Virus record (IMG/VR): IMGVR_UViG_3300029309_000235
Span: 1-29,591 of that record
Direction: 5' to 3' (one strand)
Length of the DNA: 29,591 nucleotides
DNA from: a virus
Shown: one piece after another, positions 13,615 through 21,748 of the stretch
Numbering within the stretch: position 1 is the first letter of the stretch
Layout of the letters: the number at the start of each line of letters is the position of its first letter
The notes under the pieces: model-generated
Database searches by the model: none
Told to the model about the DNA's origin: nothing
Seen by the model: the letters and a program-made list of their open reading frames with translations, nothing else
Position numbers and translations under genes: made by a program

Positions 13615-15912
13615 CTAACTCCCGAATAGAGGCGAGGTGCTTTGACCGAATGTTCTAAATCTGCGCTCAATCTGTCGCACCAGTTCATCAACTGCGTTTT
13701 GCTCTACTACCTGAGCATTGACCACAATGTTAACAGATCCGCCCATGCCGCCCATAGCACGCTTCACGCTTTGCGGCGCTTGTCCGCTTTCAGGGACAAC
13801 AAATTCATTTTTATGCAATAGGGCTAGTCCTGCATTTTGGCCCGTAAAATTCAGACCAGATCGAGCGCTGGGTATCCGCCCGCCCGCCCGCATACCTTCA
13901 AATGCTATGTCACCCAAAACACCCATGCGCCTAAAAAACTCACCAAATCGATCGCCTAATGTGGCTCTTCCCTCCCGCCTTTCTTTTCGTCGCTCCTGCC
14001 TACCTTCTCTTGTTAAAACTTGACGCAATCCAGTTAACAGCATGTTAATGTTTTCGGCTATTGCTTTTGCAATTCCAAATATGATCGCATCAGCTAGGAT
14101 TTGCACAATATGCGGCAGCACATCATTAAGTATTTTAGGCAAGACATGCAATCCTCGCTCTATGACCTCTGCTCGCTCTTGTACTGATTTTGTTAATTCA
14201 CTTTTTATTTCGTCGATGCTATCGCCCATTTTTCCGAATTTCTCAGCAAGCTGTATTAACCCAGCAGTGATCGCTATTGCTGCCCCGATCTGAGGTGCTG
14301 CCACGTTAATAGCAGTTGCTACATTTTGAGCCATAAGATCCAAATTACTTATGTCTCCCTTTCTCTTACTTTGTCCTCCAAATTTGCCCTGCTCACCAAG
14401 CATAAACAAAGCATGTGAAAAATCGTCCACTTGTGCCGTTATCTCTTTAAATCCTCCAAATTGCAAGCTTCGAGGAACACCGAGCTTATTCAAAACTGAA
14501 TTTAAAGAGCTAGCAGCTGCTGCCATTCTGTCTATTTCTTTTGTGGCTTCTTCTGTTGTTTCAATCAGATCTTCTTGTTCCTCAATAAATCCTTTCATTC
14601 TTGATTTACTACCTGCAACGATTTTATTAAACCGCTCAAAAGCTTTGTTTATTCCCTCTACAAAAACATCTCTGGTTTCTTGGCCCTCTTCTGTAAACGG
14701 ACTAAAACCCAGCTTTAGCGCCTGTAAAGATCCAAGCGTTGAAAAAATAGCCTCTTTCAGTTTCCCCAAAGAGCTTATGAGTGGTTCAAAAACATCGCCC
14801 ATGTTAAAAAATTCTGCAAAAGTGGCAATTGTAATTTCTGCGCTTATTACCAAATCACCAATTTTGAATATCAAAATTTGGATCGGAGTAATTACAGACG
14901 CAATTATTAACGACCCAAGAGTAAAAAACACATCTGCCAATATGTTAATTTCCTTATTTGTTTTCTCTGCTTCGGTATTGAAGCTAGAAAATAAATCAGT
15001 GATGGCACCGAATAACTCACCAAAAGAAGCAATCACATCATGAACCAAGTGTGCTGTGTGTTTGACTACTTTGCTCAAACCTGCAAAAATCGCCATTTGA
15101 GCATTAAGCACCCTTTGAAAAGTCTTCATCAGCCCAAGAGATAAAACCAACTCTTCTCGAAAACCTTCAAATGCAATATTTGAAAGGCTTATTGAATCTT
15201 GCACCAGCGCGGCGCTTTTTGCTGCTTGCGGCCCTGCCACTGCTCCAAACTCATTAACAAATCCTAGAAATTCATCAAAATTACCCGCTCCCAAAGCCTG
15301 AGACAATTGCTGTCCGCCAACACCGAAAAGCTCAACGGCAGCCCTTGATCTTTGAGATGTGTCTGCCAAGTGTTCAATTACATGCATGGCATCAAGTAAA
15401 ACATCATTGTTTGATCTCAAGTGACCTTCGACGTCACGAACAGCGACTCCGTATTTCGCAAAGCTCTTCTCTGCTTTTTTACTGCCTCGTGACAATGCAC
15501 CGAATTTCTTCGCTACAACGTCAAGTGTTGAGTTAACAGCTCCAGCTTCTTGTCCTGATGCATGAAAAGCTGCTTTTAGTGCTCCGATCGTATCTGCGGC
15601 AATACCTGATCTGTTTCCGATGTCTCCGAGATCGTTGATCATATCTACAGCTTCAGTGGTAAACTTTTTCATAGCTCCCACAAATTTAAAGACGCCCATT
15701 GCAGCAGCCGCGGCAGCAGCACCCGCCGCAAGAGCAGCGCCCCCTATAGCCTTAAAAGATTTTTTAAGGTCAGCGCCAGCTTTTTTTCCTTTGTCTTTTG
15801 TCTTATCTAATTCTTTTCCTGTCTTTTTTGCTCCAGATTCGACTTTATCTAATCCAACGACAGCGCCCTGAGTATCTACGGACAAAATGTATTTAACAAG
15901 ATTATCAGCCAT
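13615..15912 (-). CDS. Tail tape measure protein
   Basis: A 765-residue protein that sets tail length and reaches the host membrane during DNA entry. It has a charged N-terminal coiled coil (about residues 17-50) and an Ala-rich hydrophobic segment (about 56-76). Long helical stretches follow, with hydrophobic segments near 330-370 and 530-555 and a basic region (RQERRKERREGR) near 640. At about 1.5 angstrom per residue the tail would be roughly 110-120 nm. It follows the two tail chaperone frames directly, as expected. No lytic enzyme domain is visible. Confidence 0.92.
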   Translation of the reverse strand: MADNLVKYILSVDTQGAVVGLDKVESGAKKTGKELDKTKDKGKKAGADLKKSFKAIGGAALAAGAAAAAAAMGVFKFVGAMKKFTTEAVDMINDLGDIGNRSGIAADTIGALKAAFHASGQEAGAVNSTLDVVAKKFGALSRGSKKAEKSFAKYGVAVRDVEGHLRSNNDVLLDAMHVIEHLADTSQRSRAAVELFGVGGQQLSQALGAGNFDEFLGFVNEFGAVAGPQAAKSAALVQDSISLSNIAFEGFREELVLSLGLMKTFQRVLNAQMAIFAGLSKVVKHTAHLVHDVIASFGELFGAITDLFSSFNTEAEKTNKEINILADVFFTLGSLIIASVITPIQILIFKIGDLVISAEITIATFAEFFNMGDVFEPLISSLGKLKEAIFSTLGSLQALKLGFSPFTEEGQETRDVFVEGINKAFERFNKIVAGSKSRMKGFIEEQEDLIETTEEATKEIDRMAAAASSLNSVLNKLGVPRSLQFGGFKEITAQVDDFSHALFMLGEQGKFGGQSKRKGDISNLDLMAQNVATAINVAAPQIGAAIAITAGLIQLAEKFGKMGDSIDEIKSELTKSVQERAEVIERGLHVLPKILNDVLPHIVQILADAIIFGIAKAIAENINMLLTGLRQVLTREGRQERRKERREGRATLGDRFGEFFRRMGVLGDIAFEGMRAGGRIPSARSGLNFTGQNAGLALLHKNEFVVPESGQAPQSVKRAMGGMGGSVNIVVNAQVVEQNAVDELVRQIERRFRTFGQSTSPLFGS

Positions 15913-15914
15913 AA

Positions 15915-16160
15915 TTACCCCAGCAGATCAGCAAGATCAGATAAGCTTACATTTGGGAATAACATAGCAGACTTTTTGCGATTCTGCTTCTTTATAATGT
16001 TGTTTACCCTTTTCGATCGTGTCGACAAGCACCGAACACAGACGAACAGATCCGCCCAGCTAAGCTTTGCAATCTCACAGGGAAGTACACCGTAACGAGC
16101 GCCAATAAGATCGTAAATGTGGAGCAGTTGTTTGTCATTTGCGAAAGCTCGCCGCTTTTT
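15915..16160 (-). CDS. Tail chaperone frameshift extension (gpT-like)
   Basis: An open frame in the +1 (equivalently -2) register relative to the tail assembly chaperone. It has a nominal ATG at 16193, but no ribosome site there, and its first residues merely shadow the other gene. It is best read as a C-terminal extension of about 75-80 residues added by frameshifting near 16138-16160 to give a product of about 245 residues. The extension (KQLLHIYDLIGARYGVLPCE...) is mostly helical and basic. In phage lambda the equivalent gpG-gpT product recruits the tape measure. Confidence 0.75.
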   Translation of the reverse strand, partial: KKRRAFANDKQLLHIYDLIGARYGVLPCEIAKLSWADLFVCVRCLSTRSKRVNNIIKKQNRKKSAMLFPNVSLSDLADLLG

Positions 16161-16653
16161 GTGCGGCCTCCTTATGGCCTTGCATTGCTGCATCCATAAT
16201 AGCTGATCGGTCTTCCTTGCTCAACATACCAACCCACAAAGCGCCCGTATCGGGATTTTGCTGGTCAATACCCGTTACCAAAAATAACCGCTCCCACGAC
16301 ACACCACCGTCTGAGCTGCCTCTTTTAACAACCTCGCACAATATACGGTCTTCTTGATCAGTCATTGCACTAAGCTGCTCAGGACGCAAGGACGACATAA
16401 ACCCAATGAGCTGATCCTGCTCTTGCTCGGTTAGGTCTTCGCCCTCTTGCGCTTTGTTTGCAATGTCTTGGATGTTCTGTGCGCCGGTACTGCGTTGATC
16501 TTTGACGATCTGAGCTGCAATAAGGGAAGAGGCCAGCCCGGCCCGCTCTGCTTCTGCTGGGGTCAATATGCGGCCTTCAATGAGCACTTGCCCGCCAAAA
16601 CACTCAACCCGCCAAAAGCTATCCTGTACTAGCTCTTTTAAAAAATCCTTCAT
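16135..16653 (-). CDS. Tail assembly chaperone (gpG-like)
   Basis: A 172-residue acidic, helical protein between the tail tube gene and the tape measure, the fixed position of gpG-type chaperones that coat the tape measure during assembly. AACAGGAGGATC precedes ATG 16653. Its 3' end contains AGGAGG (16167-16172), an A5 run (16156-16160) and a TTT-C site shortly before TGA, and overlaps a second frame that lacks its own ribosome site. An 89-base gap separates it from the tail tube gene. I see no clear promoter in that gap. Confidence 0.8.
   Translation of the reverse strand: MKDFLKELVQDSFWRVECFGGQVLIEGRILTPAEAERAGLASSLIAAQIVKDQRSTGAQNIQDIANKAQEGEDLTEQEQDQLIGFMSSLRPEQLSAMTDQEDRILCEVVKRGSSDGGVSWERLFLVTGIDQQNPDTGALWVGMLSKEDRSAIMDAAMQGHKEAAQKAASFRK
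16138..16172 (-). promoter_or_regulatory. Programmed frameshift signal in tail chaperone
   Basis: On the minus strand AGGAGG (16172-16167) is followed six bases later by CAA AAA G. A -2 slip of the AAA tRNA re-pairs perfectly within the A5 run. A +1 slip at TTT-CGC (16146-16141) before the AAA TGA end is the other option. Internal SD-like elements are known stimulators (dnaX, prfB). Which slip occurs cannot be told from sequence. Confidence 0.55.
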
Positions 16654-16742
16654 GTGATCCTCCTGTTGATCTGTTAAAGGTGTCTAATTTCTTTAACATA
16701 TCGAGGATCATACATAAAGGATTTTGAGATTGTTTAATGTAT

Positions 16743-17681
16743 CTAGTTAGCAACAGCTGAGCTTTGTTGGTTCACGATCACAATACTGATCGCCTCGTTG
16801 CTGCTGTCAGCTTCGCCCATGAAGGTTACAGAACGCTCCAAAGCACCGAATGTGCTTACATCGTCGCTGTAGTCGGTTACATAAGCATTTTTGAGCGTAA
16901 AAGTGATGCTGTCACTTTCTGAGTTTGAAAATATCAAAATAGCGTCAGATGTGGTGTCAGCTAATTGCGCGTTGTAAAGGTTATCATCCTCCATCTCTAG
17001 CGTGAGATTAAACATAGCCTCACGCACATCGCTGATAGCGGGTTCTAAAGTCTTCTTGTCGCCTAGTACCTGCCGTCTTTCGAGCTTGTTATCTATGGTG
17101 CACTCAAAGGATCTAACATTGTAAGTATTTCCACCAAACGACAGTGTACCCGCTTCAAAATGGAAAACCTGACGACCAGATCCAAAAGTTGAGCTTGCTG
17201 TGCTTGTTCGGGCGTTTGCATCTTGTGCGATAAAATCAACACTCATCATAATCTCTTCGCCAGCTGCGCCGCTGAATGAGATTGTTGAAACCATACAGCC
17301 CAGAAATTTCTCGCTTGATCCTGTTCCTCTTTGAAATTCTACGGTCAAGCTAGGAAGGTCGGCAGATGCTGAAAAAGTGTGAGTATATGAAGGCCCGGCG
17401 CCAGCGGTTGATACAGATCCCAATGCTGCCTTGATGAGCAATCCTGATCCCTCATAGAGCAAAGGAAGTTCGACCGAGCCGCCGACCATAAGAAAATTAT
17501 CAAAGTGCCCGACTGAAAAAGCTGCCGCACTTTGTGATAAAAAGGTTTTTCTTGATCGTTCTTGTGATTCTGCTAGTGTTGCGCTCACAATTCTATTTGT
17601 TACCGTTAAGGCAGAAGCAGAACCATAGCTTGATTCTTCCCCTAAATTGATAAAACCTGATCGTCCAAACTGTAAAGGCAT
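16743..17681 (-). CDS. Major tail tube protein
   Basis: A 312-residue protein matching the layout of siphovirus tail tube proteins: a short N-terminus (GFINLGEESSYGSASAL), then a beta-sandwich (SVELPLLYEGSGLLIKAALG...YTHTF...LTVEFQRG...FLGCMVSTISFSG...EIMMSVDFIAQD). A repeated second half with the same strand pattern (YNVRSFECTIDNKLERRQVLG) follows. It is placed between the tail terminator region and the chaperone, as expected. ATAGGAGATCAAA precedes ATG. There is no C-terminal Ig-like domain. Confidence 0.85.
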   Translation of the reverse strand: MPLQFGRSGFINLGEESSYGSASALTVTNRIVSATLAESQERSRKTFLSQSAAAFSVGHFDNFLMVGGSVELPLLYEGSGLLIKAALGSVSTAGAGPSYTHTFSASADLPSLTVEFQRGTGSSEKFLGCMVSTISFSGAAGEEIMMSVDFIAQDANARTSTASSTFGSGRQVFHFEAGTLSFGGNTYNVRSFECTIDNKLERRQVLGDKKTLEPAISDVREAMFNLTLEMEDDNLYNAQLADTTSDAILIFSNSESDSITFTLKNAYVTDYSDDVSTFGALERSVTFMGEADSSNEAISIVIVNQQSSAVAN

Positions 17682-17690
17682 TTTGATCTC

Positions 17691-18452
17691 CTATTGAGCT
17701 GTTAGCTCTCTAACTTGTAATAAACATGACATGACGATCACCTCTGAATCAGTGGTAACCAATCCTAATCTAACTGTAAAATCATTTCCATCCGTGCCAG
17801 CTTTAATTCTCAAGCGGCACCAGCCATTAACCACCCTAAGCTCTTCAAGCGCAAACATTGACACTTGATTAACTTTGGTATTGTTTTTAACCTCGATAGA
17901 TGCCCTTTGCACCAGCTTAAAGTCGAGTCTTTGGTTGTACTGCACTCTTCTCTTTGCAAGCCTTGTGCCTATTGGGAACCATATGTCAATTTGATCATCT
18001 GGGTCTTTTTGAAATATGCTTGTCGGCACTGTACCGATCGGCCTGAATCCGCTATCTTTAACCACAAAGCCAGCAGGGCCGCCAAGATAGATATGTCCTG
18101 TTAAAACACTTGACACTGTGATCGAGGTCTGCAAGCTTGATGCCTGATTTGCATTGTCAAAATAAAGCTGGCAGACTCGCATCGTGTTGTTTGTTCCGAT
18201 GTTGATGTTCTCGGCCTCAAGTGTTAGCGATCTATTGGGCAGGTTGAAACCGCTCTTAAATTGGAAGTTCAAAATGCTCTTTCCGTCTGCATCAGTGAGC
18301 ACGATATCGTTACCGTCTGATCTGATGTTGTCCCAGAAATCATCCCAATCGGTCGGTATTGTCACCTCAAAGTCATGCGTACCGCTCGATGCGGCGCTTG
18401 CATTTATTGTAACCGGCATGCGGCGATTGAATGATCCGTTAAACCAGCTCAC
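17691..18452 (-). CDS. DUF2341-like beta protein
   Basis: A 253-residue protein starting at GTG 18452 (TTTGGAG about eight bases upstream). The N-terminal half (FNRRMPVTIN...THDFEVTIP...NIRSDGNDIVLTDADGK) matches the DUF2341 pattern, a jelly-roll domain often found in surface or adhesin proteins. The C-terminal half (about 145-253) is another beta-domain. It is inserted between the tail terminator and tail tube genes, so it is probably a virion component such as a collar or tube decoration that touches glycans, but this is inference. Confidence 0.6.
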   Translation of the reverse strand: MSWFNGSFNRRMPVTINASAASSGTHDFEVTIPTDWDDFWDNIRSDGNDIVLTDADGKSILNFQFKSGFNLPNRSLTLEAENINIGTNNTMRVCQLYFDNANQASSLQTSITVSSVLTGHIYLGGPAGFVVKDSGFRPIGTVPTSIFQKDPDDQIDIWFPIGTRLAKRRVQYNQRLDFKLVQRASIEVKNNTKVNQVSMFALEELRVVNGWCRLRIKAGTDGNDFTVRLGLVTTDSEVIVMSCLLQVRELTAQ

Positions 18453-18454
18453 AG

Positions 18455-18913
18455 CTAGACTCCAAATTGAGTTTGATGAGTTACTCTAACCTCAAGCAGA
18501 GCGATCCCTGCTTGACTTATACCATATTCTTCGCCGTCTAGCGCTGTTTGATTGACCAAAACATCTTCAGTGAGGCCCGCAAGACCCAAAGTACGATCAG
18601 ATGTAAGCGCCTTTTGTATGTCGCTAGCTAGGTTTATTGCAAGCCTGATCCGGTTCTCAAGCGTTGAGGCTCCAGCATAAGCCACAATCTGAAAGACAGA
18701 TTCACCAACGTAGCGCCCCAGTGTTCGGCCCTGTCTTTCAATCGTATCTATATAGATGATCGATGCACTGGGGATCAGTGGTGCTCCGTTTGGCGCTCCT
18801 ATGATCACCCGACCAGATGCAGACAAATCGGATCCGCTAAACCCTGAACTATAATCAGCAGCAATCAGGGTTTTGATCTTGTCAATGATTGTGACTTGTA
18901 TTGAGTTACTCAT
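18455..18913 (-). CDS. Tail terminator/completion protein
   Basis: A 152-residue protein in the place of the gpU/gp17-type tail terminator, between the HK97 gp10-like protein and the tail tube. It shows the alpha/beta pattern of that family: an N-terminal helix (IQVTIIDKIKTLIAADY), a strand (IIYIDTIERQGRTLGRYVGE), a central helix (LENRIRLAINLASDIQKAL), then a strand with LLEVRVTHQTQFG at the end. It overlaps the gp10-like gene by 8 bp. Function is inferred from order and pattern. Confidence 0.7.
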   Translation of the reverse strand: MSNSIQVTIIDKIKTLIAADYSSGFSGSDLSASGRVIIGAPNGAPLIPSASIIYIDTIERQGRTLGRYVGESVFQIVAYAGASTLENRIRLAINLASDIQKALTSDRTLGLAGLTEDVLVNQTALDGEEYGISQAGIALLEVRVTHQTQFGV

Positions 18914-19304
18914 TTTCTACCCCTAAAGCCACAGATAAAAGCGGGCTAAGCTCATTGGGTAGTCTGTCACGCTCTCGCATAACCGCCTTGCCCAAAAACA
19001 GGCGTGGTGGCTGAATAAAGCGTGTTCCAAATTCTTGATATTTTGCATAGTCCACATCTGATCCGGCAGATTGACCGCCAGCTCTTAATATTATTCTTGG
19101 CGTGCCTTGTGGCGCATCGGTCAAGCCCATAATAGACGATCTCAAGCGTCCTGTTTGTACCTTAGGGAAACTTGTGGCGTTCTTCTTGGCATCACGCTCC
19201 ATTCTTAAAGCGCTCTTCAATAGGATGTTGTTCAAATCCTTTATGAGTCGCCGCTGAGCCTTCTGTGCGCCTTTTATAAACTGGTCAAAGGATAGTTGAG
19301 CCAT
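18906..19304 (-). CDS. HK97 gp10-like head-tail/tail protein
   Basis: A 132-residue protein with the hallmark pattern of the HK97 gp10 family: an N-terminal helix, FPKVQTGRLRSSI, then YAKYQEFGTRFIQPPRLFLGKAV. These proteins join the connector to the tail. It overlaps the upstream connector gene by 20 bp and the next gene by 8 bp. Length and order are normal for the family. Confidence 0.85.
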   Translation of the reverse strand: MAQLSFDQFIKGAQKAQRRLIKDLNNILLKSALRMERDAKKNATSFPKVQTGRLRSSIMGLTDAPQGTPRIILRAGGQSAGSDVDYAKYQEFGTRFIQPPRLFLGKAVMRERDRLPNELSPLLSVALGVENE

Positions 19305-19896
19305 TTCTGAACCCTCTTAAAATCTCTTTGACTTCAGGCGGCATTGTGCGAGCGCTGAGTGTGACGGTTGAGTTACGCTGTGTGATTGCCTGATTCCCCT
19401 GTGATGTCTTCGCCCGCTGCAAATGGCTCGCATAGACACAGATCGCATGAACAAGGTCGTCAGGTGGTGAGGAGGTGGAGTAGCCCGCAGACACAACCGC
19501 TTTTATATTGCGGTATCCTCGATCAAATGAAGCTGTGCTGTCCGTCTTCAAAATAATGCGAGAGTTTTCTGTGTCGAGAATGTATTGTGAGGATGCAATC
19601 TCTGTGTCTGCGGAGTACTCCAGATCCGGATCACTGTGTAACGAGGAGACGGAAACAACAGGCTTGATCGGGATCTGTAGAACGGTAGGCATGGAAAACA
19701 TAGGCCCATCTATATGTAAGCTATAGGTGGACTGATCCAAAGTTAAAGATGTAGCCCCATCAGGCAAGGTGAATCCGAGATAGCGAGCTATAGCAGATTC
19801 AACTCGGCTGATGAGGCTATTGAGATCAGAGTCTAGATCTGATCCTTGTATCTCTGGTAGATACTGTCTGAGTGTCGCAGCAGATACAAGGGCCAT
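19285..19896 (-). CDS. Head-tail connector (gp6/gp15-like adaptor)
   Basis: A 203-residue protein with the helical adaptor layout: an N-terminal helix (ATLRQYLPEIQ), SLISRVESAIARYLGF, a beta-section (ILDTENSRIILKT...GYRNIKAVVSAGYS) and PPDDLVHAICVYASHLQRAKTSQG. This is typical of HK97 gp6 / SPP1 gp15 adaptors that ring the portal. AGGTGATC precedes ATG. Order (capsid, beta protein, adaptor, gp10-like, terminator) is that of many siphoviruses. Confidence 0.8.
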   Translation of the reverse strand: MALVSAATLRQYLPEIQGSDLDSDLNSLISRVESAIARYLGFTLPDGATSLTLDQSTYSLHIDGPMFSMPTVLQIPIKPVVSVSSLHSDPDLEYSADTEIASSQYILDTENSRIILKTDSTASFDRGYRNIKAVVSAGYSTSSPPDDLVHAICVYASHLQRAKTSQGNQAITQRNSTVTLSARTMPPEVKEILRGFRNGSTIL

Positions 19897-19904
19897 CAGA
19901 TCAC

Positions 19905-20273
19905 CTAGCTAAAATCTCTAGCAAGATCACAGAGAACATTGACTGAGATTTGACCATCAACACCGGATCCACTGTGACCAACACGGATCTTGATAGCTGA
20001 ACCAGCTGCAAAATCACGATCGTTTGCCTCGCCTAAAGTCAGAGACTCAACAACACCAACAGAGAAACCGCTTGAGTTGGTTGCTCTTGTTGCGTAGGTC
20101 TTTGAAGCATCAGCATTTTGAACGCTCAAAGTCAAAAAGTTAGATGCATTGGCTGCGATTGTGCTTGCACAAAGTCGAACTTCTTTCATTTGAAGACCGA
20201 CAGGACAGACCAAGAAAAGATCATGAGCAGATCCGGCTGTAATATCTAAATATCCATTAAGTATAATCGGCAT
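19905..20273 (-). CDS. Beta-rich capsid-adjacent protein (decoration candidate)
   Basis: A 122-residue protein directly after the major capsid gene. It is all beta in appearance (IILNGYLDITAGSAHDLFLVCPVG...FLTLSVQNADASKTYATRA) with GSGVDGQISVNVLCD at the end. Small beta proteins in this position are often capsid decoration or head-fibre proteins. TAGGAGTAAAAA precedes ATG. No family is recognised. Confidence 0.6.
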   Translation of the reverse strand: MPIILNGYLDITAGSAHDLFLVCPVGLQMKEVRLCASTIAANASNFLTLSVQNADASKTYATRATNSSGFSVGVVESLTLGEANDRDFAAGSAIKIRVGHSGSGVDGQISVNVLCDLARDFS

Positions 20274-20282
20274 TTTTTACTC

Positions 20283-21728
20283 CTATATTGCAAGATCAAA
20301 GTGATAAGCAACGTTTTTAGTTGATGCAGCATCAGCAGAATCAAAACATCCTCTCATAGTGGCGACAATTTGGATAACGCCGCTAGCTATATTTTTGTCT
20401 GTCTCAATAGTTATTCTTCTGCGCACATAATTAGCGTAAGAGTCACGATTGACGATCAGATAAGCTGTTTTGTTCTTAGATCCTGATCCTAAGAATTTAC
20501 CGTCACTTTCAAGGTCAGCGCCCATGAATCGACTCATTACGATCGGCATGCCCGCTAATGATGCGATCTGTCCGCTCAATACAGTCGCTTGAGGCCCAAA
20601 CTTATCAAGTGTGGCTACCTCTGTAAGATCAAGGAAATTAGCCAAAATTGCTTCAGGCGATGCAATGATCAATTTGTTGCCCATTGCAAGCTCGCCCATT
20701 GACGCAGAAACAGCTAGAAAGTTCTGAAAATTAAAGGTCGAAGAGTGCGTATTAGACTTGTCAAAAGCAGCAGCCCGCAGCCCTAAGAAGGTGCGTCTAT
20801 GATCTGCTGAGGTTCCGAGATCCGAAGATCCCCAACGTTCTCTAATATTCCAATTTTCAATGTCGTCTTGGTGAGAAGCGGCTGTGTCACCGTTGATCAT
20901 ACAGTCCTCATAAGCATCTTCAAGATCCTGAGCTACCTGTCGAGTCATAGCTGGGATGATTGCAAATGCGGAGTCTTCACCAGCAGCATCGTCAATGTTC
21001 ATCAGTACAGCTAAGCCCTTAGCTCTGATTGTCTTTTGTGCTGTCTCAATGGTTGAAGACTTATAAGAAGCGAGATCATCAGTAGCAGCGCCTTTAATAT
21101 AAGGACGTCCGCCACGGCTCAACTTTGGAACAAGAAGAGTCTCGCGATCCATTTGCACGTCAGCAAACAGAGCACGCAGTCCGCGAGGAATTTGGAAGGT
21201 CTGATAGAGCTGATTTGAAAACTCATCGGGGATCCACTCAGCACCAACTCCAGCAGAATCAGAAAAGATCTTCTCGACAGCTGGCTTCATGAATGAAGGT
21301 GCTTTTTGTAAATGGTTATAAAGCTTCATGTCGGCTTTAGGTGTAGACGCATCTCGCATAACGCTTCTTACCAAAGAGCGCTCTTGAGTCATTTTACACA
21401 GATCAGCATGCCACTCATTCGCATAGGTATCTGCATCAAGCAGGCCCTTCTCTTCTACTGTTACACGACCACGACCGGCTATTTCTTTGCGGCTGGATCC
21501 GCTTGTCCAGCGAACACCGTCTTCGTTCATAAACTGCTTGAGTGCAAAGTCGCCGCCGCTGATTTCGGGTGTGATGGTTCGCTCTTGACCTTCTGCCATG
21601 AGCTGTTGAGCTTTCTTGAGGTCTTTGACCTGCTGCTCAAAGTTATTCATGCGGTCATCTGATTCTCGCTGATGCTTGACCAGTCCCGCAACAAGGCGCT
21701 TAGCCTCTTCGATCTTATGGTTAGACAT
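20283..21728 (-). CDS. Major capsid protein, HK97 fold
   Basis: A 481-residue protein. An N-terminal coiled coil (about residues 1-50, HKIEEAKRLVAGLVKHQRE...FEQQVKDLKKAQQ) looks like the scaffolding delta domain that is removed on maturation. The body fits the HK97 family, with SSGVIQ-like C-terminal elements (NIASGVIQIVATMRG near 445) and the GMPIVMSRFM and TAYLIVNRDSYANYV strands. AAGGAGG lies 7 bases before ATG. It follows the prohead protease as usual, and no separate scaffold gene is needed. Cleavage would leave a mature subunit of about 40 kDa or more. Confidence 0.9.
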   Translation of the reverse strand: MSNHKIEEAKRLVAGLVKHQRESDDRMNNFEQQVKDLKKAQQLMAEGQERTITPEISGGDFALKQFMNEDGVRWTSGSSRKEIAGRGRVTVEEKGLLDADTYANEWHADLCKMTQERSLVRSVMRDASTPKADMKLYNHLQKAPSFMKPAVEKIFSDSAGVGAEWIPDEFSNQLYQTFQIPRGLRALFADVQMDRETLLVPKLSRGGRPYIKGAATDDLASYKSSTIETAQKTIRAKGLAVLMNIDDAAGEDSAFAIIPAMTRQVAQDLEDAYEDCMINGDTAASHQDDIENWNIRERWGSSDLGTSADHRRTFLGLRAAAFDKSNTHSSTFNFQNFLAVSASMGELAMGNKLIIASPEAILANFLDLTEVATLDKFGPQATVLSGQIASLAGMPIVMSRFMGADLESDGKFLGSGSKNKTAYLIVNRDSYANYVRRRITIETDKNIASGVIQIVATMRGCFDSADAASTKNVAYHFDLAI

Positions 21729-21748
21729 GTTATGTCCTCCTTAGGGTT

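Noticed and set aside
14351-15043. Plus-strand 230-codon frame within the tape measure gene
   Set aside because: It is antisense to a clear tape measure protein, has no SD and no neighbours in that direction, and its Ser/Ile/Lys-rich composition is typical of an antisense frame.
16135-16193. ATG 16193 as an independent start for the second tail chaperone frame
   Set aside because: There is no SD at a proper distance and the first residues are only a shifted reading of the gpG-like gene; frameshifting explains the frame better.
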